A stretch of DNA of 64,000 nucleotides. It comes from Allokutzneria sp. NRRL B-24872 (GTDB lineage Bacteria; Actinomycetota; Actinomycetes; Mycobacteriales; Pseudonocardiaceae). Each line of letters starts with the position of its first letter. Position 1 is the stretch's first letter. The stretch is taken from the NCBI RefSeq assembly GCF_002155965.1, contig NZ_MUMH01000009.1:1-64000 (forward strand), in the 5' to 3' direction. The translations under genes and the position numbers were made by a program. The notes under the pieces are model-generated. The model did no database searches. It saw only the letters and a list, made by a program, of their open reading frames with translations, and was not told the origin of the DNA. Below, one piece after another: positions 17,192-25,538 of this stretch.

Positions 17192-17629
17192 TCACGCCCC
17201 CGGATCACGGGACTCGGAAGCCTTCTCGTGCGCCCGGAAGCGCCCGGCCTCCACACCGAGCTGGGAGAGCAGGAAGGCACCGACGCCGATGTCGTCGGTC
17301 AGCCCGATCACCGGCAGCAGTTCGGGGATCAGGTCGATCGGCGACAGGATGTAGAGCACGCCGAAGATCCAGAACAGCCGCTTCGACCACGGCGGCGCGG
17401 GATAGGCGCCCGCGCGCACCGCCCGCACCATCCTCGGCAGCACCCGCAGCCGCGCGATAAGGCTGAGCCGCCCCCGCGCGAGCCGCACGACACCGAGGAC
17501 GACGGCCAGCGCCGCCAGGACGAACAGGATCGTGCCGATCGTGGTCGGCGCGACGCCCAGCACCGGGTCGGTCATGCCCCAGAACGCGAACGCGCCGAGC
17601 CCGAACAGCAGCAGGCCGAGAAGGATCAC
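17192..17629 (-). CDS. DUF1232 (YkvA-type) membrane protein
   Basis: 145 aa. Two N-terminal transmembrane helices ([18 protein letters not shown] and [19 protein letters not shown]) precede a DUF1232 domain with the typical [22 protein letters not shown] sequence near residue 95. Function of the family is unknown. GTG at 17629 is 7 nt downstream of TAGCGT; a GTG three codons earlier is the alternative. First gene of a short operon with LOG and nat. Confidence 0.8.
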   Translation of the reverse strand: MILLGLLLFGLGAFAFWGMTDPVLGVAPTTIGTILFVLAALAVVLGVVRLARGRLSLIARLRVLPRMVRAVRAGAYPAPPWSKRLFWIFGVLYILSPIDLIPELLPVIGLTDDIGVGAFLLSQLGVEAGRFRAHEKASESRDPGA

Positions 17630-17658
17630 GACGTCCACGCTACCGCCGGGAACGCGAA

Positions 17659-17691
17659 AGGGCCGGTCCCCGCCGCCCGGGGACCGGCCCT
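17659..17691 (-). terminator. Hairpin terminator after the ABC-2 exporter
   Basis: Perfect 14-bp inverted repeat AGGGCCGGTCCCCG / CGGGGACCGGCCCT with a 5-nt loop, 16 bp past the stop of the permease gene and 30 bp upstream of the DUF1232 start. Very stable; separates the two operons. Confidence 0.8.
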
Positions 17692-17706
17692 GCTTTCACG
17701 AGTGCG

Positions 17707-18513
17707 TCAGGCGTCGCGCTTGGCCAGCAGGCTCTGCCCGATGCCCAGCACCACCAGCACCCAGGCGACGAGCACGATCGCCGAGACCCCGGGGTTGATG
17801 GCGTAGGGTGAGGTCGCGGCGGTCAGCCCGGCCACGTTGTGCAGTGCCTCGCCCGGCAGGTACGGCATGATCGAGTTCCCGGCCTCGCCGACCCAGCCCA
17901 CGATGCTCGGGATCACCAGCGCCACCAGCGCGGCGAGGATGCCGCCCGCGGTGCTGCGGAAGACGATGCCGAAGGCGACCGCGATCAGGCCGTACAGCGG
18001 GGCCATGATCGCCGAGCCGAGGATCAGCCGGAGGATGCGCGGATCGGCGACGCTGGCGATGTCCAGGCCCTGCGAGAGCAGGATCAGCTGGCCGACGCCG
18101 TAGGCGACGAACGCGGCGACGACACCGACCACGTAGGTCACCACCGCGATCACGATGGCCTTGGCCGCCAGGAACTGGCTGCGCTTGGGCGATGCGGTCA
18201 GCGTCACCCGGATCATGCCGGTGGAGTACTCGGAGCCGATGGTCATCGCCGCCATCACCATCAGCGTCAGCGCCGCGGCGTCCGAGCCGAGGAGGCTGGT
18301 GGAGACCACGTCGAAGACGTCGCGCTTGGCGATGTCGGTGCCCGTGGTCACCGCGCTGGTCAGCACGAACAGCGCGGCGGCGAGCGCGGCCAGTCCGACG
18401 GCGACCAGCAGCAGGATGCGGCTCGTGCCGAGGCTCCAGATCTTGGTCCACTCCGAGCCGACGGTCGTGAACAGACCGGACGGCTTGTGCTTCGTCTTGG
18501 TCGTGGTGCTCAC
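17707..18513 (-). CDS. ABC-2 type transporter permease
   Basis: 268 aa integral membrane protein with about six hydrophobic helices (ILLLVAVGLAALAAALFVLTS, AKAIVIAVVTYVVGVVAAFV, AIVLVAWVLVVLGIGQSLL). The ABC-2 pattern GSEYSTGMIRVTLTASPKRSQFLAAK at the first cytoplasmic loop is typical. The start overlaps the ATPase gene by 4 nt, so the pair forms one exporter. The substrate (drug, lipid or peptide) is unknown. Confidence 0.85.
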   Translation of the reverse strand: MSTTTKTKHKPSGLFTTVGSEWTKIWSLGTSRILLLVAVGLAALAAALFVLTSAVTTGTDIAKRDVFDVVSTSLLGSDAAALTLMVMAAMTIGSEYSTGMIRVTLTASPKRSQFLAAKAIVIAVVTYVVGVVAAFVAYGVGQLILLSQGLDIASVADPRILRLILGSAIMAPLYGLIAVAFGIVFRSTAGGILAALVALVIPSIVGWVGEAGNSIMPYLPGEALHNVAGLTAATSPYAINPGVSAIVLVAWVLVVLGIGQSLLAKRDA

Positions 18514-19421
18514 TTGGACTCCTTAGCGCGGTAACCGACCTGGTCGCGGGTCAGGTGGATGAACGCCTCCTCCAGGCCGGGGCGGCGGGGGGTGAGCTCG
18601 TGCAGCGCGATTCCGTGCCGCGCGGCCAGCTCACCGATCGAGGGAGCGTCCACGCCGCTGACGATCAGCTCGTTGTCGGCGCCGGAGACGATGTGCGCCT
18701 CGGTGTGCTCCAGCAGCGCGACCAGCTCGGCCGCCCTCGGCGAGACGACGCTGACCTGCGCCGCCGCGCCCTGGCGGACCAGGTCGTGCACGCTGACGTC
18801 GGCGATGAGCTTGCCCTTGCCGATCACCAGCACGTGGTCGGCGGTGGCTTCCATCTCGTTCATCAGGTGGCTGGAGAGGAAGATCGTCCGCCCCTCCGAG
18901 GCCAGCCCCTTGAGCAGCGTGCGGACCCAGACGATGCCCTCCGGGTCGAGGCCGTTGAGCGGCTCGTCGAGCATCAGCACGGCCGGATCGCCCAGCAGCG
19001 CGGCGGCGATGCCCAGGCGCTGGCGCATGCCGAGGGAGAACTCGCCGACCCGCTTGTCACCCGCCTTGCCGAGGCCGACCAGCTCCAGCACCTCGCCGAC
19101 GCGCTTCTGCTCGATGCCGCCCGCCTGGGCGATCCAGCGCAGGTGCGCCCGAGCGGTCCGGCTCTTCTGCAGCGCCGCCGGGTCCAGCAGCGCGCCGACC
19201 TCCCGCAGCGGAGCGGCCAGGCTGCGGTAGTTGCGGCCGCCGACCCTGGCCGAGCCCTTCGTCGGGGTGTCCAGCCCCAGGATCATCCGCATCGTGGTCG
19301 ACTTCCCGGCGCCGTTGGGGCCGAGGAAGCCGGTCACGCGACCCGGGGACACCGTGAACGAGAGATCGTCCACGGCGACGACGTCCCGATACCGTTTGGT
19401 GAGACCGTGAACCTCGATCAT
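18510..19421 (-). CDS. ABC transporter ATP-binding protein
   Basis: 303 aa ABC-2 exporter ATPase. Walker A GPNGAGKSTT, signature FSLGMRQRLGIA (LGMRQR), Walker B VLMLDEPLNGLDPEG and switch His in LSSHLMNEME are all present. The C-terminal about 80 residues are the extra domain typical of DrrA/BcrA-like exporters (LEEAFIHLTRD). ATG at 19421 is preceded by GGGGAA at 6 nt; the ATG four codons earlier overlaps that site. It pairs with the permease through a 4-nt overlap. Confidence 0.9.
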   Translation of the reverse strand: MIEVHGLTKRYRDVVAVDDLSFTVSPGRVTGFLGPNGAGKSTTMRMILGLDTPTKGSARVGGRNYRSLAAPLREVGALLDPAALQKSRTARAHLRWIAQAGGIEQKRVGEVLELVGLGKAGDKRVGEFSLGMRQRLGIAAALLGDPAVLMLDEPLNGLDPEGIVWVRTLLKGLASEGRTIFLSSHLMNEMEATADHVLVIGKGKLIADVSVHDLVRQGAAAQVSVVSPRAAELVALLEHTEAHIVSGADNELIVSGVDAPSIGELAARHGIALHELTPRRPGLEEAFIHLTRDQVGYRAKESK

Positions 19422-19655
19422 TGAGTTCCCCATCGCTTAAGAAGTGGTCGAAGTCTTGTGCACACGACAAATGTGCCGGGAGATCACCGTCCGGACATAC
19501 CTCGTCCGTCACCAATCGACCATGACGTCTGTCAGGGACTCAACCGGGTGACATCGCCGCAGTTCACGGGGTTGTAATCCGGTTTGTCGATGGGTGACCG
19601 GGCAACCGGAAAGCAGATAACGCGACTATAAACGCCGGTGAATGGAGGACGAGCG

Positions 19656-20057
19656 GTGCGAACCCTGCAGTTCAGCTACTTCGCGTTGAAGAGCACCACG
19701 ACGTCGGCGGCGGAGATGACCGCCCGGATCGGCGCCGAGCCGGACGAGGTCCTGGTGCTGGGCTCGCGCGGGGCCCCGCCCCACTGCCACGCCTGGAAGA
19801 TCGTCCGCCGCCGCGCGGAGAGCGTCGACGACCAGATCCAGCACCTCGTCGAGCGGCTGACCCCGGTCCACGCCGCGCTCGTCGAGCTGGTCAACGACCC
19901 CGCCATCATCCCGATCATGCAGGTCGTGCGCTACTTCGGCCACGAGGACGGCTTCGAGGACCCCCGTCCGCTTGGCTGGGGCCTGTCACCGGAGGTGCTG
20001 GCGTTCCTCACCGCCGTCAAGGCCCACCTCGACGTCGACGAGTACGACTGGTCCTAG
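19656..20057 (+). CDS. DUF4279-type protein
   Basis: 133 aa. The start LQFSYFALKSTTTSAAEMTARIG and the middle VERLTPVHAALVELVN...MQVVRYF fit DUF4279, a small alpha/beta family of unknown function often found near toxin-immunity genes. GTG at 19656 has GGAGG 7 nt upstream; the GTG at 19638 precedes that ribosome site and is less likely. No operon partner. Confidence 0.6.
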   Translation: MRTLQFSYFALKSTTTSAAEMTARIGAEPDEVLVLGSRGAPPHCHAWKIVRRRAESVDDQIQHLVERLTPVHAALVELVNDPAIIPIMQVVRYFGHEDGFEDPRPLGWGLSPEVLAFLTAVKAHLDVDEYDWS

Positions 20058-20171
20058 ACCGCATCCTCAGCACCCGCTGACCAGCTAGAATCTCCCCACG
20101 CACGCCATCGCCCGCCACCGCTCAACGCGCCTGGCAGTGGCGAAACGGGTTTGGGGTGCGTGGGCTCGGGC

Positions 20172-20876
20172 CTAGTACCGGTCTCGGTAGCGCACGCCGC
20201 GCAGCGCGCCCGCTCCTGCTGAGCCGCCGAGGATCATCGCCTCTTCGCGTGGGTCGCGTGCGCGCAGCCCCGCCAGGATGCGGTCCACTTGCACTTCGGC
20301 GGGTTCCTCGGTCACACCGAACATCCGGCTCAGGTGGTAGTAGTCGCCTCGCGGCGGGGTGTAGAAGGTCAGCTCGACGGTGCCGTCATTGGGGAAGGCG
20401 GCGCCGAAGCCGCTGTCCCAGCGCCCCAGAACGCCCGGATCGGCGCGCAGTGCTTCGCGCAGCAATCGGGAGATCGTTCGCGCGGGCCACTCCCACGAGC
20501 GGTCCCGGGTAGCGCGCTCCAGCTCGGCCTCGTACTGCGCGGCGGAGAACCGGAACTCCCCGTCGGGCACCTCGGCGCGGTCGGAGGTGTTCTCCCAGCC
20601 GTCCCAAATGATCTCCGCGCCCTCGCGGCGCATCCGCACCGACAGCGCGCCGCAGCACTCCGCGATGCACTCGGCCTCGGCGATGCGCACGATGCGCGGC
20701 TCGTCGCCAGGCGCCAAGCGGCCCGCCTCGCCCAGCACGTAGTCCGGGTCGTAGTTGGGGCCCGCGTCGAAGCACTCGGCCGCGATGTCGCGACCGTCGA
20801 CGAGCACTCGCAGTTCGGCCTCGCCCCAGTCGGAGTCCGGGGGCGTGATCACGGTGAGAACCAGCTCGTTCAGCAC
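20172..20876 (-). CDS. Hypothetical protein
   Basis: 234 aa, acidic, no signal peptide. Recognisable features are a beta-rich N-terminal half (VLTVITPPDSDWGEAELRVLVDGRDIAAECFD, spanning two strands and a loop), a two-cysteine ECCG segment near residue 73, and a C-terminal helical part (ARTISRLLREALRADPG). I do not recognise the family, though similar proteins occur widely in actinobacteria. GTG at 20876 lies 7 nt after TAGCGT, supporting a leaderless start here rather than the longer frame. Confidence 0.6.
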   Translation of the reverse strand: MLNELVLTVITPPDSDWGEAELRVLVDGRDIAAECFDAGPNYDPDYVLGEAGRLAPGDEPRIVRIAEAECIAECCGALSVRMRREGAEIIWDGWENTSDRAEVPDGEFRFSAAQYEAELERATRDRSWEWPARTISRLLREALRADPGVLGRWDSGFGAAFPNDGTVELTFYTPPRGDYYHLSRMFGVTEEPAEVQVDRILAGLRARDPREEAMILGGSAGAGALRGVRYRDRY

Positions 20877-20984
20877 GTTTCCCACGCTAACCCGGTGTCC
20901 GCGGCGGTGCGTGCAAACGTGCCCCAACTGGTGGTTTCAGCCCTGCCTGAAGCCGAGCGGTCGAACGTGAGGCCGTTGCTAGGT

Positions 20985-21512
20985 TCACGCCATCGAGGGG
21001 TGGGGGAGCGCCTTCGGGCGCTCCCTCCGATCGCGGGTCGCGCGCTCGAAGTCGAGCAGGTGCCGCTTGCGCTCGATGCCGCCGCCGTAACCGGTCAGGT
21101 CCCCCGTGGAACCCACCACGCGGTGGCACGGGACGATAATGCCCACGGGGTTCTTCCCGTTCGCCAGCCCGACCGCGCGTGAGGCCGTCGGCCGCCCGAT
21201 GCGCTCCGCCAGCTCGCCGTAGGACACCGTCTCGCCGTACGGGATCTCCAGCAGCGCGGCCCACACCTGGCGCTGGAAGGGCGTTCCCGCCAGATTCAGC
21301 GACAGCTCGAAGTCCGTGAGCCGTCCCGCGAAGTACGCGTCCAGCTGCTCGATGACCTCGTCGAAGCCACTGTCCACTCTGGACCCGAACGTGGCTTCGG
21401 CCGGACGGTGCCGCTGCTCGACCATGTAGAGCCCGGACAGCTGACCGTCAGTCGCGACGAGCGTCAGCGGCCCGAACAGGCTGTCGGTCACCGTGTGCGT
21501 GCGCTGTGCCAT
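20985..21512 (-). CDS. ogt: Methylated-DNA--protein-cysteine methyltransferase
   Basis: 175 aa suicide repair enzyme that takes the alkyl group from O6-alkylguanine. The acceptor is C129 in IIVPCHRVVG; the helix-turn-helix region SYGELAERIGRPTASRAVGLANGKNP and GTPFQRQVWAALLEIPYGET are standard. It is 15 bp behind the Ada-AlkA gene, so the two repair functions are co-transcribed and likely induced by methylation damage. Confidence 0.93.
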   Translation of the reverse strand: MAQRTHTVTDSLFGPLTLVATDGQLSGLYMVEQRHRPAEATFGSRVDSGFDEVIEQLDAYFAGRLTDFELSLNLAGTPFQRQVWAALLEIPYGETVSYGELAERIGRPTASRAVGLANGKNPVGIIVPCHRVVGSTGDLTGYGGGIERKRHLLDFERATRDRRERPKALPHPSMA

Positions 21513-21527
21513 GAGTAGATCTTCTCC

Positions 21528-22982
21528 TTACTGCGGAAGCAGGTTGATGGGGTGGTCACCGGTCGCCCACAGGTACTGAACGGCGTAGGCGCGCCACGGT
21601 CGCCACGCGCTCGCGTGCGCGGTCAGAGCTGCGGGAGTGGAGGGCAGCCCGAGTGCGTCGGCTGCGACACGGACGCCGAGGTCACTGGGGATGAACGCGT
21701 CCGGATCACCGAGAGCGCGCATCGCGATGGACTCGACGGTCCACGGGCCGAAACCGGGCAGCTCCGCGAGCTGTGCGCGAGTGCGATCCCAGTCGCTGCC
21801 AACGCCCAGGTCGATGTCGTGCAGTGCGTCGATGAGCGTGAGTAGCGTCGTCCTCCGGGAGCGCGGCAGCGCCAAGGACTCCGGGTCGACCTCTGCCAAT
21901 GCTTCCGGCGTGGGGAACAGATGCGTCAGCCCACCGCCGGGGTCCTCGATCGGTTCGCCGTGCGCTGTCACTAGGCGGCCCGCGTGGGTGCGCGCGGCGG
22001 CCGTGGAGACCTGTTGGCCGAGGACCGCGCGCACGGCGAACTCGGCTCCGTCGACCGTGCGTGGCACCCGTCGTCCCGGTGCCTTCTCGACGAGCGGCTT
22101 GAGCACGGGGTCTTCGGAGAGCTGCGCGTCCACGGCGGTCGGGTCCGCGTCCAGGTCGAGCATCCACCGGCACCGGCTGATCGCGATGGACAGATCGCGG
22201 AGGTCGGTCAGTGTCAGCTGGCACGCGATGTGGTCAGGCATCGGCCGGAGCGCCACGATCCCGTGCCCGTGCGGCAAGCGCATCGTGCGGCGGTAGGCAC
22301 CGTCCCGCCACTCCTCGACACCGGGCACCGCGGTCGCGGCGAGGTGACCGAAGAGGTTGTCGGGACACAGTGGCGCGCGGAACGGCAAGCGCAGCGAGAG
22401 CGTTCCGGAGGACGTGGTCTGCTTGGCGCGCTTGCGGAGCTCGGTTGGTGACAGTGCGAAAACCTCGCGCACGGTGTCGTTGAACGACCGGATGCTGGAG
22501 AAGCCAGATGCGAGCGCTACGTCGGACATCGACAGCGCGCTCGTCTCGATCAGGATTCGCGCGGACTGGGCGCGTTGGGCACGCGCGAGTGCTAGTGGCC
22601 CCGCGCCGAGTTCTGCGCGCAGTAGGCGTTCGAGCTGCCGTGTGCTGTAGCCGAGCCGCGCGGACAGACCAGGGACACCGTCGCGGTCGACGACTCCGTC
22701 AGCGATGAGTCGCATTGCGCGCGCGACTACGTCCGCGCGCTCGTTCCATTGCGGTGAGCCAGGACTGGCGTCGGGGCGACAGCGCTTGCACGCGCGGAAA
22801 CCGGCCTGCTGCGCGGCGGCAGCGGTCGGGTAGAAGCGCATGTTCTGCGGCTTGGGCGGCACGACGGGGCAGCTCGCGCGGCAGTAGATGCGCGTGGTCA
22901 GCACAGCGGTGAAGAACCACCCGTCGAACCGCGCGTCCTTCGACTGGACCGCGCGGACGCAGCGCTGCGTGTCGTTGTGCAT
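21528..22982 (-). CDS. Ada-type regulator fused to AlkA DNA-3-methyladenine glycosylase
   Basis: 484 aa three-part protein. Residues 1-75: Ada zinc/methyl-acceptor domain with four Cys (C34, C38, C65, C68; DARFDGWFFTAVLTTRIYCR, FRACKRCRPD). Residues about 85-180: AraC-type HTH (LSARLGYSTRQLERLLRAELG, SIRSFNDTVREVF). Residues about 190-480: AlkA glycosylase with helix-hairpin-helix LPGFGPWTVESIAMRALGD and catalytic Asp in FIPSDLGV. It senses methyl phosphotriesters, activates transcription and excises alkylated purines. Start ATG at 22982 begins the Ada domain. Ogt, 15 bp downstream, supplies the O6-alkylguanine activity that the lacking Ada C-terminal domain would give. Confidence 0.93.
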   Translation of the reverse strand: MHNDTQRCVRAVQSKDARFDGWFFTAVLTTRIYCRASCPVVPPKPQNMRFYPTAAAAQQAGFRACKRCRPDASPGSPQWNERADVVARAMRLIADGVVDRDGVPGLSARLGYSTRQLERLLRAELGAGPLALARAQRAQSARILIETSALSMSDVALASGFSSIRSFNDTVREVFALSPTELRKRAKQTTSSGTLSLRLPFRAPLCPDNLFGHLAATAVPGVEEWRDGAYRRTMRLPHGHGIVALRPMPDHIACQLTLTDLRDLSIAISRCRWMLDLDADPTAVDAQLSEDPVLKPLVEKAPGRRVPRTVDGAEFAVRAVLGQQVSTAAARTHAGRLVTAHGEPIEDPGGGLTHLFPTPEALAEVDPESLALPRSRRTTLLTLIDALHDIDLGVGSDWDRTRAQLAELPGFGPWTVESIAMRALGDPDAFIPSDLGVRVAADALGLPSTPAALTAHASAWRPWRAYAVQYLWATGDHPINLLPQ

Positions 22983-23020
22983 GCCCCCAGCCTCGCCGGG
23001 CCGCGGCGGGATTGCTAGCG

Positions 23021-23053
23021 GAAAAACGACACGGAACGGTGATGTCGTTTTTC
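23021..23053. promoter_or_regulatory. Perfect inverted repeat between ada-alkA and PEP-mutase gene
   Basis: GAAAAACGACA (23021-23031) and TGTCGTTTTTC (23043-23053), 11-bp perfect arms with an 11-nt centre, in the 109-bp divergent region. The A/T-rich arms stand out from the GC-rich surroundings. A binding site for a dimeric regulator controlling both directions is likely; it does not look like the A-box/B-box of E. coli Ada. Confidence 0.6.
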
Positions 23054-23091
23054 TGCTGGACTCCGGTGCTGGGCTGGGGTGGACTGTGCCC

Positions 23092-23907
23092 ATGACGAGA
23101 AGCCGCCACGAGTTGGCTGAGCTGTTCACTTCCTTGCACCACAACGGTTCCGTACTCGCTCTGCCCAACGCGTGGGATGTGATGAGCGCCCGTCTCGTCG
23201 AGCTGGAGGGGGCGGCCGCGATCGCCACCACGAGCGCCGGTGTGGCCTGGAGCCTGGGGGCGGCCGACGGCGATCAGCTCGACCGCGAGCGCGCGATCGA
23301 CCTCGTGGCGCGCATCGTGCGAGCCGTCTCCGTCCCGGTCACCGCCGACATCGAGAGCGGCTTCGGCGCCACGGCAGCCGACGTTGCGGAGACGATTCGC
23401 GGTGTCGCGTCCGCCGGCGCGGTCGGGGTCAACCTGGAGGACGCCCACCACGGCGGCGACTCCCCGCTTCGTCCCATCGCTGACCAGGCCGAACGCATCG
23501 CGGCGGCGCGCGAGGCCGATCCCGTGCTCTACATCAACGCGCGGATCGACGTGTACCTGCTCGCGGTCGGCGACCTGGCTGCGCGCGTGGAGGCCACGGT
23601 CGAGCGCGCGCGTGCCTACCTCGACGCGGGCGCCAGCGGCGTCTTCGTGCCCGGAGTCGCCGACACGGAGACGATCTCCTTGCTGGCCAAGGAGATCAGC
23701 GCGCCGCTGAACGTGCTCGTCGGCCCGGGATCGCCGACCGTGTCGGAGCTGGGCGCGCTCGGCGTCGCGCGCGCCAGCCTCGGTTCCGGGCTCAGCCAGG
23801 CGGCTTACGCGGTCGTCCAGCGCGGCGCACGGGAGATGCTGACCAGCGGCACCTACACCGCGACCGCCGACGCGCTGGACTTCGGCACGCTCAACTCCGT
23901 GCTCTAA
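23092..23907 (+). CDS. Isocitrate lyase / PEP mutase family protein (paralog A)
   Basis: 271 aa TIM-barrel enzyme of the ICL/PEPM superfamily. Motifs: ALPNAWDVMSARLVE, the metal-binding TADIESGFGAT (DxExG), GVNLEDAHHGG and YINARIDVYL. Members cleave or make C-C or C-P bonds on 2-methylisocitrate, oxaloacetate or phosphonopyruvate. The KKCG-type lyase loop is not evident, so a carboxyphosphonoenolpyruvate mutase-like or oxaloacetase-like reaction is more probable. Divergent from ada-alkA over a perfect palindrome; the 3' end overlaps the VOC gene by 4 bp. Confidence 0.85.
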   Translation: MTRSRHELAELFTSLHHNGSVLALPNAWDVMSARLVELEGAAAIATTSAGVAWSLGAADGDQLDRERAIDLVARIVRAVSVPVTADIESGFGATAADVAETIRGVASAGAVGVNLEDAHHGGDSPLRPIADQAERIAAAREADPVLYINARIDVYLLAVGDLAARVEATVERARAYLDAGASGVFVPGVADTETISLLAKEISAPLNVLVGPGSPTVSELGALGVARASLGSGLSQAAYAVVQRGAREMLTSGTYTATADALDFGTLNSVL

Positions 23908-24371
23908 CCCGCTTCGTGCATCGCCGCCACCGCCGCGTCGATCTCCTCCTTGGGGACGTCGCGGTCGTGGCGCGCGATGCACCAGCGGATGCCGAACGGG
24001 CACCGCACGACGCCGATCCGGTCGCCGGAGAACGTGTCGTCGATCGGCGTCAGGACCGTTGAGCCGGTCGCGACCGCCTTCTCGAACACCGCGTCCACCT
24101 CGGCCGTCCACACCGTGATCGTGAACGAGTTGCCCTCTGCGGGCGGGCCGACGATGCCGTAGTCCGGCATCGGCTCGGAGAGCTGGAACCGCCCGCCGCC
24201 GAGCGCGAGCTCCGCGTGCGCCACCGAGCCGTCCGGCGCGTCGAAGCGGTCGATCACCTCCGCGCCGAAGACGTCCTCGTAGTAGGCGAGTGCCTTCGCG
24301 CTGTCCGGCACGGCGAAGAACACGGTCAGGTTGGGGCTCCCGGACGGAGCCGGGCCGGTGTTGGTCGACAT
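23904..24371 (-). CDS. VOC-family (glyoxalase/bleomycin resistance) protein
   Basis: 155 aa with the paired beta-alpha-beta-beta-beta units of the vicinal oxygen chelate fold (LTVFFAVPDSAKALAYYEDVFGAEVIDRF; DAVFEKAVATGSTVLTPIDDTFSGDRIGVVRCPFG). The PhnB-like layout lacks an obvious full set of metal ligands, so it may bind rather than convert a ligand. ATG at 24371 lies 6 nt after CAGGAT (leaderless); the longer frame runs antisense into the AraC gene. Confidence 0.75.
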   Translation of the reverse strand: MSTNTGPAPSGSPNLTVFFAVPDSAKALAYYEDVFGAEVIDRFDAPDGSVAHAELALGGGRFQLSEPMPDYGIVGPPAEGNSFTITVWTAEVDAVFEKAVATGSTVLTPIDDTFSGDRIGVVRCPFGIRWCIARHDRDVPKEEIDAAVAAMHEAG

Positions 24372-24450
24372 GCGCTCATCCTGCGCGCGGCCATGGAGCT
24401 GCGGCTTGGACAAACGCGACAGTGTCAGACCTGTTTGCGATCCTGGTGCC

Positions 24451-25221
24451 GTGGACGATGCCACTACTAGTGAGCTCGGGGTTCTCGACACCGGCGACCC
24501 CAGCTTCCGGTTGGAGCGCATCCCGTCGAGCCTCCCCCTCGTCGAGCGCTACTGGACAACCAGCTGGGACGTGGCCGCCGGGCGCACCGCCTCGGTGACG
24601 CTGCTGCCGCATCCCTGCGTGAACGTCGTGCTGGAGCGTGGCCAGCTCCTGATCAGCGGTGTCGGCCGGGAGCGCTTCACCTATTCCTATCAGGGAACCG
24701 GTCGTGTCTTCGGCATCAAGTTCCGGCCGGGTGGGTTCCAGCCGTTCTACGGCGGTTCCGTCGCCGAGCTGACCGATCAGGTTCGTCCGCTGTCGACGTT
24801 GTGGGGAGCGTCGGCTGACCGTTTCGCTGCTTCGTTGGAGGCGGCTTCGGACCCGGTGGCGGTGGCGGAGAAGTACCTCCTGGAGCACTGGCCTGCACGG
24901 GTCGATTCCGAGGTGTTGCTGGTTGAGCGGATTGTGCACGCGTTGTTGCGGGATCGCGAGATCGTGCGTGTGGGGGATGTGACGGAGCGGTTCGGAGTTT
25001 CTGTTCGGACCGTGCAGCGGTTGTTTCGGAGATATGTGGGGGTTGGGCCGAAGTGGGTGTTGAAGAGGTATCGGTTGCACGAGGCCGCTGATCGGTTGGC
25101 GGCGGGGGAGGCGGTGGGTTGGGCTGAGTTGGGGTATTGCGATCAGTCGCATTTCATTCGGGATTTTGTGCGGGTTGTGGGGGTTTCGCCGTCTGTGTGG
25201 TGTGCTGGGGTCTCGGGGTGA
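24451..25221 (+). CDS. AraC-family transcriptional regulator (DUF6597-like N-terminus)
   Basis: 256 aa. The N-terminal sensor (YWTTSWDVAAGRTASVTLLPHPCVNVVLE, YQGTGRVFGIKFRPGGFQPFY) is the DUF6597 type; the C-terminal AraC HTH spans about residues 155-250 (VGDVTERFGVSVRTVQRLFRRYVG, GYCDQSHFIRDFVRVVG). Start GTG at 24451 follows no strong ribosome site. The last 350 bp use G/T-ending codons (ttg, gtg, ttt, gtt) much more than neighbouring genes, a shift that continues into the following non-coding stretch. Target genes unknown; the divergent VOC gene is a candidate. Confidence 0.82.
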   Translation: MDDATTSELGVLDTGDPSFRLERIPSSLPLVERYWTTSWDVAAGRTASVTLLPHPCVNVVLERGQLLISGVGRERFTYSYQGTGRVFGIKFRPGGFQPFYGGSVAELTDQVRPLSTLWGASADRFAASLEAASDPVAVAEKYLLEHWPARVDSEVLLVERIVHALLRDREIVRVGDVTERFGVSVRTVQRLFRRYVGVGPKWVLKRYRLHEAADRLAAGEAVGWAELGYCDQSHFIRDFVRVVGVSPSVWCAGVSG

Positions 25222-25538
25222 GGTGCGGGCGGGCTGGGCTTTGGTGGGCTTCCAGCCTGCGCCGGTATCAGCGTGGGTGCGGCTGGGCTTCCAGCTGGCG
25301 CCTGTACCAGCGGTGGGGTCGGCTTGACCTGGGGCCCCTTGCGCGTGCCCCTGGGCCTTACAGGGGCACGGGATAGAACACCCGGCCCTCGCGCGAGCGT
25401 ATGGCACGCGCACCCCTGGTAAAGCCTCGGCTGCGTTGTGCGCCTTGCGTTCCAGCGTGGGGCTTTCGGTATTTCGGGCGCCTGGGAATTCACCCCTTAG
25501 AGCCATGATCGTCTATTTAAACGGCGTAGAATAAAGGT
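25222..25538. repeat. 317-bp non-coding stretch with direct repeats and a hairpin
   Basis: No gene seen. It holds two imperfect direct copies of a unit beginning GGGCTTCCAGC and ending CAGCG-GGGT (about 25247-25279 and 25288-25320), followed by a perfect 9-bp hairpin GTGCCCCTG / CAGGGGCAC at 25345-25369. Its end is unusually A/T-rich (TATTTAAACG), just before the DUF222/HNH gene. It is probably the upstream part of that element. Confidence 0.5.

Noticed and set aside
23021-23053. Rho-independent terminator for either flanking gene
   Set aside because: It lies between two divergent starts, not after a stop codon, so it cannot terminate either gene; operator is the better reading.
25222-25538. 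CRISPR-like array because of the direct repeats
   Set aside because: Only two imperfect copies with no regular spacers and no cas genes in the window.
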